From positions 1 to 13,869 of the forward strand of contig URPA01000049.1 of NCBI GenBank assembly GCA_900549545.1: DNA of 13,869 nt, read 5' to 3'. Below the pieces are notes generated by a model that saw nothing but the letters and a program-made list of their open reading frames with translations, had not been told where the DNA came from and did not search any database. How positions within the stretch are numbered: the first letter of the stretch is position 1; each line of letters starts with the position of its first letter. This DNA is from an uncultured Eubacteriales bacterium. Its GTDB lineage: Bacteria > Bacillota > Clostridia > Oscillospirales > Oscillospiraceae. A program made the position numbers and the translations under genes. Positions 1-6,041 of this stretch are shown in pieces.

Positions 1-176
1 GAGATTTTTAAGAGGGGAAGAAAACGAAATCTTCCCCTCTTAAACGCTTCTTTGCAACTTTCTTGGCGTCAAGAAAGTTGAGAGCGTACTTCCTGTTTTT
101 GTCTCACCCCGTGCAAAACAGTCCCCCTATCGTCAAGCCGCTTCACGTCTTGACACTTCCCCCCGAGGGGGAAGCA
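1..176. repeat. Hairpin-rich dispersed repeat, copy A
   Basis: Four stem-loops stand in a row. Bases 7-21 pair with 30-44 (15 bp), 55-64 with 71-80 (10 bp), 132-137 with 149-154 (6 bp) and 156-163 with 167-174 (8 bp). This is a long - short - spacer - short - long order, as in the copies near 7124-7270 and 10891-11062. The right part (about 108-174) aligns by eye with the right part of the third copy: both begin CCGTGCAA, followed by a pyrimidine-rich block, CGTC, GCCGCTT, CGTC and a C-rich stem. The left two hairpins match in architecture but little in sequence. The first hairpin has T's before it and A's after it, the reverse of an intrinsic terminator. I recall similar elements in gut Clostridia but cannot name this family. 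The left boundary may lie outside the window. Confidence 0.6.
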
Positions 177-195
177 AGTGATTGCGGTGCAGTTT

Positions 196-279
196 ATGCG
201 ATGCGCATCAGTGCGACAACTCCCAATTTATCAGGCAGATAATTCATTTGAATATTTTGACGAAGGACTTGAAAAATAA
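196..279 (+). pseudogene. Possible short ORF or gene remnant (27 codons)
   Basis: An ATG at 196 opens 27 codons ending in TAA at 277-279. The frame stays open upstream to a stop at 151, inside repeat copy A. The predicted tail (PIYQADNSFEYFDEGLEK) has protein-like composition and ends 32 bases before a strong terminator. It could be the 3' end of a gene whose 5' part was replaced by the repeat, or chance. There is no ribosome-binding site before the ATG. Bases 177-311 hold nothing else I can name. Confidence 0.15.
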
Positions 280-311
280 GCAGTAGCAGCATAAGATTAA
301 TAAGGGAGAAT

Positions 312-348
312 CAAAAGACCTGAAAGGCAAAGCCTTTCAGGTCTTTTG
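312..348 (-). terminator. Strong intrinsic terminator, usable in both directions
   Basis: A perfect 17-bp stem (312-328 with 332-348) closes on an AAA loop (TTT on the minus strand). A's lead in and T's lead out on both strands. It lies one base past the TAA stop (352-350) of the minus-strand gene at 350-739, so it ends the PAP2/small-protein transcript. It could also stop plus-strand transcription arriving from the left. Confidence 0.85.
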
Positions 349-349
349 T

Positions 350-739
350 TTACGAAAAATGTCTCCTCTTGCCGTCGGCAGGGGGGATATAGCCAAATTT
401 CATTTCGGGGTTAAGCTCGGCAAGGCGGGCGTGGATAGTGTCCACATCGCTTTCTTCATTGAAGATGAGGTTTGCAAACTCCTTTTCACCGTGGACGAGG
501 ATGAGCCGGTAATAAAAATACGCGGGGCTGTCGTCCGGCTGGCACTCGCTTATGCGGGTGAAGGCACGATCAATGTAGTCATAGGGGACATAGTATTTAA
601 TGCCCAAGTCACGGTAATACAGGCAGAGCTTGCCGAGGCGGACACGGCCGATAGCTTCAGCGGAATTATAGTCGTCAATATGCGCCTGGTCTTTAATATA
701 TTTTTTGTCAACACCCTTGAATCTCAGTCCGAAGAACAA
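350..739 (-). CDS. Conserved-looking small protein of unknown function, coupled to PAP2 gene
   Basis: I do not recognise this 129-residue protein. A TTG start at 739-737 is chosen because a near-consensus AAAGGAGG (753-746) sits 6 bases upstream. The longer frame from 781 has no such site and would overlap the PAP2 gene much more. With the TTG start the overlap is 16 bp and the ribosome site lies inside the PAP2 coding end, which indicates translational coupling. The protein is soluble, with no signal peptide or membrane segment. It is rich in Tyr (around 40-56 and 74-77) and alternates short hydrophobic beta-like stretches (IGRVRLGKLCLYY, YYVPYDYIDRAF, YFYYRLILVHG) with a final helix-like segment (99-110). 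That pattern suggests a small PH-like beta domain, but this is only an impression from the sequence. A terminator follows directly. Confidence 0.7.
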   Translation of the reverse strand: MFFGLRFKGVDKKYIKDQAHIDDYNSAEAIGRVRLGKLCLYYRDLGIKYYVPYDYIDRAFTRISECQPDDSPAYFYYRLILVHGEKEFANLIFNEESDVDTIHARLAELNPEMKFGYIPPADGKRRHFS

Positions 740-1365
740 TGCTTGCCTCCTTTCTTCCCGAAAAAGTTCATGGTGAACCATTTTTCAGGAAGCTTACTGT
801 TGATCAAAACCGCGGCAATGCCCGCAACAGTGCCGACGATGAGGCCGCCCAGCACGTCAGACGGGAAGTGCACCACCAGATAAATGCGGGATATGCCCAT
901 CAAAAACGCGAACACCAGCGCAAGCCAGCTCACGCGCTTATTGCCCAACGCGAAGAGTGGTATCATGCTGGCGAAGGCGGCGGTGGTATGCCCGGAGGGG
1001 AAGCTCTTGTCGCTCTCCATGTGCATGCCCATCATCTGCCACAGGGGATAGAAAAAGCCGTTCTCGTCCGTGTATGGCCGGGGCCGCGCGACCCAGACCT
1101 TGACAAAGACATTCGTAATTAGCGCGCCGATTATAAGACCGATGAGCATGGCCGTGCCGAAGCGCCGGGTTTTCGGCAGCAGCAGGAGCAGGATGGACAG
1201 GGCGATTAGAAACAGCCCGTCATGTCCCAGCAGGGAGATAAATTCCATTATCGGCGTGAAAAACCCGCCGCCGACCTCGTAAAGCTTGTGCACTGCCATG
1301 GTCACTGCCTGGTCAAAGCCCGCGAAAACAGTGTTCAGCCACAGCGCTGCCGCTGTCAGTTCCAT
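724..1365 (-). CDS. PAP2-family membrane phosphatase
   Basis: This 213-residue integral membrane protein belongs to the type 2 phosphatidic acid phosphatase superfamily. All three signature motifs are present: KVWVARPRP (Lys89...Arg96-Pro97), PSGH (123-126, His126 the general acid/base) and SRIYLVVHFPSD (Ser159-Arg160, nucleophile His166, Asp170). Hydrophobic segments around 50-64, 71-90, 130-141, 147-158 and 172-189 fit the usual multi-helix fold with an active site facing outward. Likely substrates are undecaprenyl pyrophosphate or lipid phosphates; the sequence does not say which. The ATG at 1365 is chosen because ACGAGG lies 8 bases upstream and the frame upstream to 1509 has no site and runs through the promoter and palindrome. 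The last codons carry the ribosome site of the small downstream gene. Confidence 0.9.
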   Translation of the reverse strand: MELTAAALWLNTVFAGFDQAVTMAVHKLYEVGGGFFTPIMEFISLLGHDGLFLIALSILLLLLPKTRRFGTAMLIGLIIGALITNVFVKVWVARPRPYTDENGFFYPLWQMMGMHMESDKSFPSGHTTAAFASMIPLFALGNKRVSWLALVFAFLMGISRIYLVVHFPSDVLGGLIVGTVAGIAAVLINSKLPEKWFTMNFFGKKGGKHCSSD

Positions 1366-1394
1366 AGTTTGTACCTCGTTTATAATTTTTTCTA

Positions 1395-1424
1395 ATAATA
1401 CCATATCAGCCCAGCCAAAGTCTA
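1395..1424 (-). promoter_or_regulatory. Probable sigma-A promoter of the PAP2 gene
   Basis: On the minus strand, TATTAT (1400-1395) is preceded by an extended -10 TGG (1403-1401). A weak -35, TAGACT (1424-1419), lies 18 bases further up. It would start RNA near 1388, a short leader before the ATG at 1365. Confidence 0.5.
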
Positions 1425-1431
1425 CCTTAAT

Positions 1432-1461
1432 TTGAATATTTCCCCGGAGAGCGCGTAAAAT
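1432..1461 (+). promoter_or_regulatory. Probable sigma-A promoter of the SLH-protein gene
   Basis: TTGAAT (1432-1437) and TAAAAT (1456-1461) are separated by 18 bases. The predicted RNA start near 1468 lies just before the 45-bp palindrome, so that palindrome would form the 5' end of the mRNA. The promoter is back to back with the PAP2 promoter, their -35 boxes only 7 bases apart. Confidence 0.5.
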
Positions 1462-1471
1462 AATGGCAGAA

Positions 1472-1516
1472 GTAAACGATGAATAATTCGGCACAGCCGA
1501 TTTGTTCATCGTTTAC
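1472..1516. repeat. 45-bp near-perfect palindrome at the divergent promoter region
   Basis: Two 21-base arms are symmetric about 1494 with a three-base ACA centre. The outer 12 bases are perfect (GTAAACGATGAA at 1472-1483, complement at 1505-1516). Next inward come one T-G pair, two A-T pairs, a single T-T mismatch, then the perfect inner TCGGC/GCCGA (1488-1492/1496-1500). No T-run follows, so it is not an intrinsic terminator. It could be an RNA hairpin leading the SLH-protein mRNA, an operator shared by the divergent genes, or a small mobile palindrome. Function unknown. Confidence 0.85.
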
Positions 1517-1541
1517 ATATAAAAATGCTTGGAGGATAACT

Positions 1542-2435
1542 ATGAAGCGAATGCTTGTGTCTCTGCTGGCGCTGACAATGGCGCTCATGATGTTCGCGGG
1601 GATGTATCCCGCCTATGCCGAGGGCTCAGCGCCGGTTGCTGAAAATCTGGAGCTGAAAACCTACAAAAATGTGTCCGTCGGCGGGAAGCTCTCCGCCTTT
1701 GACCCGGACGGCGGCGCGCTGAGCTTTGAGATAAGCACTCAGCCTGTAAAGGGCAAAATTGAGCTTTCGGAGGATGGCAGCTTTGTCTACACCCCGGCGG
1801 AGAACAAGAAAGGCCGGGATTATTTTGGCTACCGCGCCACTGACGAGCAGGGGAACAGCTCTCAGGAGGCCACCGTCATCATCAAGATAGAAAAGCAGAA
1901 AAAGGCCGTCTTTTACCCGGAGCTGCATGGCACGGCGGATGAATATGCCGCGACAGCCCTAAGCGAGGCGGGGATATTCACCGGGGAGCAGCTTTGCGGC
2001 GTGTATAGCTTCGAGGCAGACAGGGAGGTCAGGCGCGGCGAATTTCTCAGCATGTGTATGACCCTCTCGGGCGAGCCGATTGTCTCAAGCGTTATGTCAA
2101 CCAAATATAATGATGACAGCAGCATCCCCGGCTGGATGAAGCCCTATGTGGCAACGGCGTCGATCATGGGCGTTGAGCCGATGAGCGCGGGCAGCAGCTT
2201 TGCGCCCGATGAAGTGATAACGCGGCAGGAGGCGGCGGTAATGCTCAATAGTGTTCTTGGCCTGAGCCCCGTGAGCTATATAAGCCTTGACGAGAGCATG
2301 GACGGGGAGCTTGCCCAGGCCTGCGCCAACCTTCAGGCCTGCGGCATATTTGACGGCGCGGCAACAGCAGACACACTCACACGCCGGGAGGCCGCGCATA
2401 TGCTTGTTAACGCGCTGGATATGACCGAGAAATAA
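1542..2435 (+). CDS. Secreted surface protein with Ig-like/cadherin-like domain and SLH repeats
   Basis: The 297-residue precursor has a clear signal peptide: MKRM, a hydrophobic core at residues 5-21, and probable cleavage after AYA-26. Residues about 30-118 resemble the bacterial Ig/cadherin-like repeats of surface proteins, with 'AFDPDGGALSFEI', 'GSFVYTPAENKKGRDYFGYRATD' and a closing 'EATVIIKIEK' strand. Residues 124-180, about 188-240 and 248-295 look like three degenerate S-layer homology repeats: each pairs an AA..L...GI(F/M) helix with an R.E..(S/A).ML-type helix, for example 'ITRQEAAVMLNSVLGL' and 'LTRREAAHMLVNAL'. SLH repeats bind pyruvylated cell-wall polymers, so the protein is probably displayed on the wall. 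The ATG at 1542 is chosen for its GGAGG six bases upstream and the signal peptide that follows. An in-frame ATG at 1479 lies inside the palindrome without a ribosome site. Confidence 0.85.
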   Translation: MKRMLVSLLALTMALMMFAGMYPAYAEGSAPVAENLELKTYKNVSVGGKLSAFDPDGGALSFEISTQPVKGKIELSEDGSFVYTPAENKKGRDYFGYRATDEQGNSSQEATVIIKIEKQKKAVFYPELHGTADEYAATALSEAGIFTGEQLCGVYSFEADREVRRGEFLSMCMTLSGEPIVSSVMSTKYNDDSSIPGWMKPYVATASIMGVEPMSAGSSFAPDEVITRQEAAVMLNSVLGLSPVSYISLDESMDGELAQACANLQACGIFDGAATADTLTRREAAHMLVNALDMTEK

Positions 2436-2439
2436 TTGC

Positions 2440-2468
2440 TTGACTTGTGCAGGACAAAATTATACAAT
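2440..2468 (+). promoter_or_regulatory. Probable sigma-A promoter of hypA
   Basis: TTGACT (2440-2445) and TACAAT (2463-2468) are 17 bases apart, one of the best promoter matches in the window. It starts only 4 bases after the stop codon of the SLH-protein gene. RNA would begin near 2475, exactly where the next hairpin starts. Confidence 0.6.
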
Positions 2469-2474
2469 AATATC

Positions 2475-2504
2475 ACAGGCACGGTTATTGCCGCGCCTGT
2501 TTTT
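2475..2504 (+). terminator. Terminator-like hairpin between the SLH gene and hypA
   Basis: ACAGGC (2475-2480) pairs with GCCTGT (2495-2500). A single mismatch and an inner CGG/CCG follow, and TTTTT (2500-2504) runs off the end. It could end the SLH-protein transcript. Because it sits downstream of the predicted hypA promoter, it could also act in the hypA leader. Confidence 0.55.
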
Positions 2505-2521
2505 GTTATGGGGGTATAAGT

Positions 2522-2866
2522 ATGCACGAGCTGAGCATTGTTACATATGTCATGAAAGAGGTCGAGAAGGTCGCGCAGGAGAATAATCTGACGCAGATTG
2601 AGTCCGTCACGCTTGAATTTGGTGAGGTTTCCGGCATAGTTCCCAGCTATCTGGTGGATTGCTGGAACTGGTACGCCAAAAAGACCCCGCTGATTAGCGG
2701 CACAAAGCTGCTGTATGAGACGCTCCCGGCGGTCACCTGGTGCAACGCCTGCAAAAAGACCTATCCAACCCTGCAATACGGCAAAACCTGCCCCTATTGC
2801 GGCAGCGGGGAGACCTGGCTCCAGCAGGGAAACGAGATGAACATAAAAGAGATTGTGGCGTGCTAA
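2522..2866 (+). CDS. hypA: HypA-type nickel chaperone for [NiFe] hydrogenase maturation
   Basis: The 114-residue product begins with the family's invariant MHE; His2 is the nickel ligand in HypA/HybF. It also carries the zinc site as two CxxC pairs, Cys74/Cys77 (CNAC) and Cys90/Cys93 (CPYC). Length and order match the family. HypA hands Ni(II), with HypB, to the large subunit of [NiFe] hydrogenase, and in some bacteria to urease. A GGGGG site lies 7 bases before the ATG. No hydrogenase subunit and no other hyp gene is visible nearby, so this is an orphan copy within the window, with its own promoter and a terminator right after. Whether the genome has a [NiFe] hydrogenase cannot be told from here. 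Confidence 0.93.
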   Translation: MHELSIVTYVMKEVEKVAQENNLTQIESVTLEFGEVSGIVPSYLVDCWNWYAKKTPLISGTKLLYETLPAVTWCNACKKTYPTLQYGKTCPYCGSGETWLQQGNEMNIKEIVAC

Positions 2867-2869
2867 AAC

Positions 2870-2896
2870 AACTCCCTCCGCGGTGCGGAGGGAGTT
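2870..2896. terminator. Bidirectional terminator between hypA and the transglutaminase gene
   Basis: A perfect 12-bp stem, AACTCCCTCCGC (2870-2881) with its complement (2885-2896), closes on GGT. T-rich tracts follow on the plus strand (TTTACATTT) and the minus strand (GTTGTTTT). It lies between two convergent stop codons, 3 bases after hypA and 19 bases after the minus-strand gene, and probably serves both. Confidence 0.85.
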
Positions 2897-2915
2897 TACA
2901 TTTACATAATTTAGT

Positions 2916-5099
2916 TTACATAATACAGTCAATGAACTTGAAGCGCAGCTTTTTCAGGGGTTTCAGACCCGTATAGCTTGTTTTTACAAGCTCATCGGTC
3001 AAAGCGCGGCAGGCTTTGACATCCTCGCGGCTGACAGTATGGGGGCTGAATGCGGCCTTTTCCGCGCAGCTTTTCACAGCTTCCGGAGCATCAATGCCGT
3101 ATTTTTGCAGCTTTTCGCACACGTGCCAGAGCTCTATCACGGCGCGGTTATTGTCCTTTCCGCGCTGCTTTGCGCGGGAGCGGGTTAGAATTATGCTCCG
3201 CCGCAGCAGAATTGTTATAACAGCGAGGATGATAACAAGCAGCGGGGCAATAACTGCCCATGAAACCCCGACTTCACGCTCCGGCTCCTGAACGGGAACA
3301 GGCTCGCCGCTGATTATGCCGCCGGGCCGCCCATTATCCGCGGGCGGGGTAGGCGTCGGCGCCTCTGTGGGCTGAGCCTCCGGCTCATCAATGGCTGCGC
3401 TTCCCTCCGGGGGAAGGCTCTCCTCCGGGGCGCTTGTCTCCTGCGGCAGCTCGCCGTCGGGGAGACTCTCAGCAGAGCTTGCAGCGGGTGTTACCTCCAC
3501 GGGTATCCAGCCCAGACCGTCACGATATACCTCGACCCAGGCGTGGGCGCTCTCGCCGGTAATGTCCGTCCAACGCCCTGCCTCGGCATAGAACAAAAAG
3601 CCCTCGGTCACGCGGGCGGGGATGCCCAGCGCGCGGTACATGGCGGCGGCGGAGGTCGCAAAGTGCACACAGTAGCCCCGCTCGGCCTGAGTGAGAAAAT
3701 ACACAGCGCTGTCATCACCCGGAAAAGGCTCAACGTTGAGGTCGTACAACGCGCTGCCGCGCACAAAATCAGCAACAATGGAGATTATATCGGCGCTCTC
3801 GGCACTTATGCCGTTCCCGGCGGCAATATCCAGCATGGCCGCGCGGGTGCTGTCTGGCAGGCGGGTGTAATAGTCATGGGCAAAGGCGCGATAATCAGCT
3901 TCCGCCTGCGCGATATCCTCGGGCAGGCCGGCACTGGCAGCATCGAGCGTTGAGTACACGGTGTCCTGCCGCTGGCCGCCGCCATAGATGGCTTTAATAT
4001 CCGAGGGGCTGTCGGAAACAGAGTAATACGGCATGAACTTCGCGTCAGCCGGGATAACGTACCTCAGCTCAAGCTCGTGCTCCGTCCCTCCGGATTTTGC
4101 CGCGGCACGGGCGGCAAAATCCAGCGAGGAGCTCTGCTCCGGCTCAATGGCGGCGGACCAGCCGCTGCCGGTGTATTCACCAAAGGAGCTGCCGCGCAGG
4201 TAAATATAGCCCTCGCTGTCGCTCTTCGCGCGGAGAAAAACAATATTCTCCGCGCCGGTGGGGGAGCTGTCAAGAGTCATGCCGCCCTCGGAGTTCCATG
4301 AGGAATAGGGCTCAACCGGCTCTGGCGTTTCAATTATAGTCCCCGTTGCCTCACCGATGCCGTCGGGGCTTTCAACGACCTCACCCTGAAGGAGCGCCGC
4401 AAGCTTATTGACCCGGCGCATCCGGGCCACATCCTCGTCGGTGAAGCTGTAATCCGCGGGGGGCTTTATGAGCAGAATCCCCGCCAGCAGGAGGGCGCAA
4501 GGCAGGGCGGACACAAGCACCGCGCGCCAGGCGGCGCTCTGCGCATTGTAGCCGCTGCCGCTGACAAGCACCAGAACCCAGAACAGAATCATCCCCACAA
4601 TATAAAGCGGCGAAGGCACACCGTTGACGGCAATGCAGCAGAAGAAGAGCGGCAGAGAGCCGAGCATGGACAGGCTTATCCGGGTGCTCTTAGCGGTGAG
4701 CGCCGTTATCATGTAGGAGGCAATCAAAAACGCAAAGACGATGAAAAGCATCGTCTGGTGCTCGGTGACGTTTGAATAGGCGTACTGAGCGCCGGGAGCG
4801 TAAAAATGCTCATAGTATGCCCCGGCGAGCTTATCCAGCACGTCAACAAGCTCCTCCGACACATCGGGCGCGTAGTAGCGGTAAGCCCCATAGAGAAGCC
4901 CGACGGACAGCGGCAGACTGAAAAATATCCCGTGCCGGAAAACCCCGGCAAGCCACACCGAGACGCACAGCGCCGCTATCCACAGCGCTGCGGCAGGGGC
5001 GGCGGTGATTTTGAAGCTCTCAGCAAAGAGATAGTTCTGGGAAAAGACGAAGAGCAGCAGCAAAATCAGCGCGAAGGCGCGGTTCATTGCCTTGTTCAT
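2916..5099 (-). CDS. Membrane-anchored transglutaminase-like protein (TgpA type)
   Basis: The protein has 727 residues. The first about 215 hold several transmembrane helices. An external region with the transglutaminase/protease core follows, then a Pro/Glu/Ser/Thr-rich linker (about 545-605), one more helix (about 625-645) and a basic cytosolic tail. The core shows the nucleophile in GYCVHFA (Cys477), GIPARV (492-497) and HAWVEVY (His519). The usual third catalytic Asp position, 16 residues after the His, is Glu535 in GWIPVEVTP. This topology is that of TgpA-like proteins found beside MoxR and DUF58 genes; the role is probably cross-linking or cleaving envelope proteins, substrate unknown. 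The ATG shares ATGA (5099-5096) with the upstream DUF58 stop, so the two are translationally coupled. It is the last gene of the operon. Confidence 0.9.
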   Translation of the reverse strand: MNKAMNRAFALILLLLFVFSQNYLFAESFKITAAPAAALWIAALCVSVWLAGVFRHGIFFSLPLSVGLLYGAYRYYAPDVSEELVDVLDKLAGAYYEHFYAPGAQYAYSNVTEHQTMLFIVFAFLIASYMITALTAKSTRISLSMLGSLPLFFCCIAVNGVPSPLYIVGMILFWVLVLVSGSGYNAQSAAWRAVLVSALPCALLLAGILLIKPPADYSFTDEDVARMRRVNKLAALLQGEVVESPDGIGEATGTIIETPEPVEPYSSWNSEGGMTLDSSPTGAENIVFLRAKSDSEGYIYLRGSSFGEYTGSGWSAAIEPEQSSSLDFAARAAAKSGGTEHELELRYVIPADAKFMPYYSVSDSPSDIKAIYGGGQRQDTVYSTLDAASAGLPEDIAQAEADYRAFAHDYYTRLPDSTRAAMLDIAAGNGISAESADIISIVADFVRGSALYDLNVEPFPGDDSAVYFLTQAERGYCVHFATSAAAMYRALGIPARVTEGFLFYAEAGRWTDITGESAHAWVEVYRDGLGWIPVEVTPAASSAESLPDGELPQETSAPEESLPPEGSAAIDEPEAQPTEAPTPTPPADNGRPGGIISGEPVPVQEPEREVGVSWAVIAPLLVIILAVITILLRRSIILTRSRAKQRGKDNNRAVIELWHVCEKLQKYGIDAPEAVKSCAEKAAFSPHTVSREDVKACRALTDELVKTSYTGLKPLKKLRFKFIDCIM

Positions 5100-6037
5100 C
5101 GGCTGCGCACCTCCTCACCGTTTACGATAAAGACGCAGCGGGCCATGGCCTCATCATAGCCGCAGGGCTCACCCAACGGGACGGAGAGCAGAGAGCGCAT
5201 GGCCTCCATGGCCTCCTGCTCGTTATAGACCTCGTATGCCCTGTCGGCAATGATATAGTGGCTCAGCTCCATTTGCAGCAGCTCGAGAGACAGACGGTAG
5301 AGCTTTTCAAGGCCCTCGTCATGGGTCCCGGCAGCGGCGAGGACAAGATAAATGCTGTCGTTTTCGCGCACCAAGGGCTCACGGACAATGACCTTGTCGG
5401 TCTTGGAGCTCAGCTTCCAGTGTATGGAGTTGACAGTATCGCCCGGCTGATACTCGCGCAGGTCGTGCTCCTCAGAGTAGCCGCCGCCGTACTTTGGCTT
5501 GAGGCGCTGGCGGGCGTTGAGCGCGGAGAATATGGCGCTGTCAAAATCCGCGGCGGGGCGGGGGATGACGGCGGTATCCACAACCGCATCAAGCCTTCGC
5601 CGGAGCTTAAAAAGCCCCAGTGCGTCATAGGCTTCATAGCTTAAAACCCGGCAGGAGAGCATCCCGCAAAGCTCCGTGGGCAGGGCAATTTGGCGCGACC
5701 CGCCGGCGACGCAGCGAAAGACAAACTGCTTTCTCACCCGCTCTGCGGTGAAGCGGTTAGTCATCTCCAATTTAACGACAACCTTGCTTATGGGCATGAT
5801 GCCCCGGCCGGAAAAGCGCAGCTCGAGCGAGCCCTCGTCGCCCCGGTAAACCCAGGGCCGGGCGGCGAAATTCAGCCGCAGGCGCAGCATCGCGGGAAGG
5901 GAGAGCAGCAAAAGCAGCAGCGGGAGCGCAATCGCCGCTGCTACTATATATGGCCCAAACCAGCCCAGATAGCTCAGGCGGAAAAAGACAATCGCCGCCA
6001 GAAGCAGAAGGTATAAAACAAAACCGAATGTGGGCAT
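5096..6037 (-). CDS. DUF58 family membrane protein
   Basis: The protein has 313 residues. Two helices (about 5-19 and 28-50) anchor it. The DUF58 signature lies at 192-221, with REYQPGDTVNSIHWKLSSK and VREP. The region after it (228 onward) resembles the start of a vWA-like fold, as usual for this family. DUF58 proteins are encoded beside MoxR ATPases and transglutaminases and are thought to work with them in envelope protein assembly or stress; the biochemical activity is not settled. The gene starts 4 bases after the moxR stop and overlaps the transglutaminase start by 4 bases. The ribosome site (GGTGAT) is weak, in line with coupling to moxR translation. Confidence 0.92.
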   Translation of the reverse strand: MPTFGFVLYLLLLAAIVFFRLSYLGWFGPYIVAAAIALPLLLLLLSLPAMLRLRLNFAARPWVYRGDEGSLELRFSGRGIMPISKVVVKLEMTNRFTAERVRKQFVFRCVAGGSRQIALPTELCGMLSCRVLSYEAYDALGLFKLRRRLDAVVDTAVIPRPAADFDSAIFSALNARQRLKPKYGGGYSEEHDLREYQPGDTVNSIHWKLSSKTDKVIVREPLVRENDSIYLVLAAAGTHDEGLEKLYRLSLELLQMELSHYIIADRAYEVYNEQEAMEAMRSLLSVPLGEPCGYDEAMARCVFIVNGEEVRSR

Positions 6038-6041
6038 ATGA

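Noticed and set aside
7..44. First hairpin read as an intrinsic terminator of an upstream gene
   Set aside because: The stem is strong, but T's precede and A's follow it on both strands, the reverse of a terminator.
1472..1516. Palindrome read as a transcription terminator
   Set aside because: No T-run follows on either strand, and it lies between promoter and ribosome site of the SLH-protein gene.
1479..1541. N-terminal extension of the SLH protein from an earlier ATG
   Set aside because: The ATG is inside the palindrome, has no ribosome site, and would bury the signal peptide 21 residues in. The GGAGG-preceded ATG at 1542 explains the gene better.
2522..2866. Start of a [NiFe] hydrogenase cluster
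   Set aside because: Only hypA is present; the flanking genes are envelope proteins and both sides have terminators.
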